Assembly: GCA_012270695.1 (NCBI GenBank)
Contig: JAAXHV010000522.1
Location: 1 to 6,632 of the forward strand
Length of the DNA: 6,632 nt
Direction: 5' to 3'
DNA from: Gammaproteobacteria bacterium
Lineage (GTDB): Bacteria > Pseudomonadota > Gammaproteobacteria > Eutrophobiales > Eutrophobiaceae
Positions 5,538 to 6,632 of this stretch are shown here, one piece after another (position 1 is the first letter of the stretch; each line of letters starts with the position of its first letter). The notes under the pieces were generated by a model that saw nothing but the letters and a program-made list of their open reading frames with translations, made no database searches and was not told the origin of the DNA. A program made the position numbers and the translations under genes.

Positions 5538-5887
5538 CCGGGCGGCCTCCGGTAGCGTTTTTCATAGTGGCTGCCGATAAACTCAAGCATCGACTGCTCT
5601 ATGCCGTGCATCTGTTTTGAATCACAATAGTCGTCCAGCCATGTCATGATCTCATCCAGCTTCATATTTCTGGAAATACTGTAGGTTTCCGGCGTTATGG
5701 CGTTATACGCGGTCAAATACCCCATGATGTAATTTTTGTATGGCTCGTCTTCAGCCGCAGAACGATCTTGCAAATAGCGGAAACAGGACTTCTGGCCTTT
5801 TCCCCAGATGGCATAGTTGCCCGATTTATCGGCGGCCTGGGCTTGCAGCGACAAGCCGATTATTAATACACCGGCAATAATCCTCAT
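5522..5887 (-). CDS. small secreted two-cysteine protein of unknown function
   Basis: Product of 121 residues that I do not recognise with certainty. The N-terminus MRIIAGVLIIGLSLQAQAADKSG is a clear Sec signal peptide with a probable cut after AQA or QAA (17-19), so the mature protein is about 102 residues in the periplasm or outside. It has two cysteines, C35 in GQKSCFRYL and C88 in WLDDYCDSKQ, well placed for one disulfide. Between them lies YKNYIMGYLTAYNAI (50-64). The pattern of an N-terminal Cys, a YxxGYxxAxN helix and a WLxxYC segment followed by an amphipathic helix recalls small periplasmic helical proteins such as the HdeA or Rap1a-like groups; this is only a resemblance. The C-terminus RYRRPPGRTGR is strongly basic. 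A start at 5956 is open, but the ATG at 5887 has GAGGA seven bases upstream and begins exactly at the signal peptide, so it is preferred. Confidence 0.75.
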   Translation of the reverse strand: MRIIAGVLIIGLSLQAQAADKSGNYAIWGKGQKSCFRYLQDRSAAEDEPYKNYIMGYLTAYNAITPETYSISRNMKLDEIMTWLDDYCDSKQMHGIEQSMLEFIGSHYEKRYRRPPGRTGR

Positions 5888-5894
5888 GAAACAT

Positions 5895-5899
5895 TCCTC
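5895..5899 (-). promoter_or_regulatory. ribosome binding site that decides the start at 5887
   Basis: GAGGA on the minus strand, seven bases before the ATG at 5885-5887. It rules in favour of this start over the longer reading from 5956, which would put a non-secretory extension before the signal peptide. Confidence 0.65.
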
Positions 5900-5940
5900 G
5901 CAGCATTCATTGGCAGGCAAAACCCGGTCGGCGGGAACTG

Positions 5941-5957
5941 CTTGCACACGATGCAAG
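5941..5957. repeat. inverted repeat at the predicted transcription start
   Basis: CTTGCA (5941-5946) and TGCAAG (5952-5957) are perfect six-base arms around CACGA. It lies directly after the candidate -10 box on the minus strand and covers the expected start near 5953, a typical position for a repressor operator. It has no T-run, so a terminator for the HNH gene is less likely. Confidence 0.35.
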
Positions 5958-5959
5958 TT

Positions 5960-5987
5960 ATTCTACGTGATTACGGATATGTAACAA
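5960..5987 (-). promoter_or_regulatory. candidate sigma70 promoter for the small secreted protein gene
   Basis: On the minus strand TTGTTA (5982-5987, 4 of 6) and TAGAAT (5960-5965, 5 of 6) are separated by 16 bases. The expected start near 5953 leaves a leader of about 66 bases before the ATG at 5887. The -35 box lies just after the stop of the HNH gene, so the secreted protein gene can be expressed independently of it. Confidence 0.45.
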
Positions 5988-5990
5988 GCC

Positions 5991-6563
5991 TTATTGATTG
6001 TAGAACGGCATCATGCGGCCGGAAAACTGTGATTTCAGAAATTCCATCTGGTCAGTCAGTATTTTTCTGTTCGACAAGGCCAGATACTCCGCCCAGTTCG
6101 GTACATACGGTACCGCCAGGAGCGGCATCCTGGCTTCTTCAGGAGTCCTGTTGCCCTTGCGGGTATTGCATGAGCGGCAGGCAGTGACCACATTAGACCA
6201 GCGGTCCGTACCCCCGCGCGATATCGGTATGACATGGTCCCGGGTCAATGAGCTGTCCCTGTGGCGAGCGCCGCAATACATACAGATGCGCGCATCACGC
6301 TGAAACAGTTCGCGATTGGTCAATGGCGGAACATTCCGGTAAGTATGCTTATGATTTCTTGAACGTTTGACCGCAATGATGGAATTGACCGAGATAGCGG
6401 AGCGTAAACCGCTCTTCCTGTTGGTGCCGCCGTGGAAGGTAAACGTTTCATCGCCCGCGGTCCAGCCCACCATGTCGCGGCAGTACAGACTCACCGCGTC
6501 CTGCCAGGGGAGCCAGGTAACCGGTGTCCCGGATATATCGAGTCGCAGGATAAGTGGTTTCAT
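5991..6563 (-). CDS. HNH endonuclease-domain protein
   Basis: Protein of 190 residues with a C-terminal-half HNH (McrA-like) nuclease domain. Zinc-ribbon cysteines are C94 and C97 (CMYCG) and C129 and C132 (CRSC). The core is LTRDHVIPISRGGTDRWSNVV (106-126), with D109-H110 as the first part of the HNH motif and N124 in the middle; CNTRKGNR (132-139) closes the domain. The first 80 residues (LRLDISGTPVTWLPWQDAV, CRDMVGW, HGGTNRKSG) and the tail (PYVPNWAEYLALSNRKILTDQMEFL) match a stand-alone bacterial HNH family whose cellular role is not established. Nothing nearby suggests an intron, intein, phage or restriction system. The ATG at 6563 is preceded by an in-frame TAA three bases upstream, so no longer start exists; there is no clear Shine-Dalgarno site, which fits translational coupling to the upstream gene. 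Confidence 0.9.
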   Translation of the reverse strand: MKPLILRLDISGTPVTWLPWQDAVSLYCRDMVGWTAGDETFTFHGGTNRKSGLRSAISVNSIIAVKRSRNHKHTYRNVPPLTNRELFQRDARICMYCGARHRDSSLTRDHVIPISRGGTDRWSNVVTACRSCNTRKGNRTPEEARMPLLAVPYVPNWAEYLALSNRKILTDQMEFLKSQFSGRMMPFYNQ

Positions 6564-6566
6564 GTG

Positions 6567-6632
6567 TTAATCTGGTAATCTGATGCCGGACCGCATCGCC
6601 AAAGGCCCGGCGGGTTGCCGCAATTCCACGTG
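6567..6632 (-). CDS. possible 3' end of a gene upstream of the HNH gene (partial)
   Basis: On the minus strand a frame open from the window edge ends at TAA (6567-6569), giving 21 residues that end MRSGIRLPD. Three bases separate it from the HNH start, which would suit an operon. Of the three open frames here this one has the most G/C at third codon positions. The other frames are also open, one of them ending in a TGA that overlaps the HNH ATG, so the choice is uncertain. The family is not recognisable. Confidence 0.35.
   Translation of the reverse strand, partial: HVELRQPAGPLAMRSGIRLPD

Noticed and set aside
5888..5956. N-terminal extension of the secreted protein to an ATG at 5956
   Set aside because: It would place 23 residues before a complete signal peptide, and the ATG at 5887 has its own strong ribosome binding site.
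1..6632. CRISPR arrays, tRNA or rRNA genes, insertion sequences, attachment sites
   Set aside because: No regularly spaced repeats, cloverleaf-like sequences, transposase or integrase frames were seen on either strand.

Overview
The window looks like chromosomal DNA of a gammaproteobacterium with balanced base composition. Two families point that way: a Braun-type alanine-zipper lipoprotein (Lpp/OprI type) and a periplasmic ErfK/YbiS/YcfS-type L,D-transpeptidase. The genes are densely packed with good Shine-Dalgarno sites. I see no transposase, integrase, phage gene, CRISPR array, tRNA or rRNA. A finer taxonomic placement is not supportable from the sequence alone.

Plus strand (1-4929): after a possible gene tail at the left edge come a single-domain Kef-type cation:proton antiporter (103-1272), a nitroreductase-family flavoprotein (1349-1942), a DinF-branch MATE exporter (1998-3335, GTG start), moaB (3419-3937, GTG start) and an L,D-transpeptidase (3937-4929). 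The last two overlap by one base and are almost certainly translationally coupled. A hairpin plus T-run at 3378-3403 probably separates the MATE gene from moaB. A stronger hairpin plus T-run at 4940-4989 ends the moaB-transpeptidase unit.

Minus strand (5013-6632), convergent to the above: the tail of an upstream gene (6567-6632), an HNH endonuclease-domain protein (5991-6563), a small secreted two-cysteine protein of unknown function (5522-5887) and the alanine-zipper lipoprotein (5013-5324). The last two appear to have their own promoters.

The most interesting theme is the convergent pair in the middle. An L,D-transpeptidase of the clade that links Lpp to peptidoglycan lies tail to tail with an Lpp-like lipoprotein that ends in lysine, so enzyme and probable substrate are neighbours. 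Hairpins between them suggest that their transcripts may overlap at the 3' ends. I found no clear new defence or mobile system. The other observations are regulatory candidates (nested promoter/terminator before moaB, palindrome at a predicted start site, AT-rich inverted repeats before the lipoprotein) and one small secreted protein I cannot assign.
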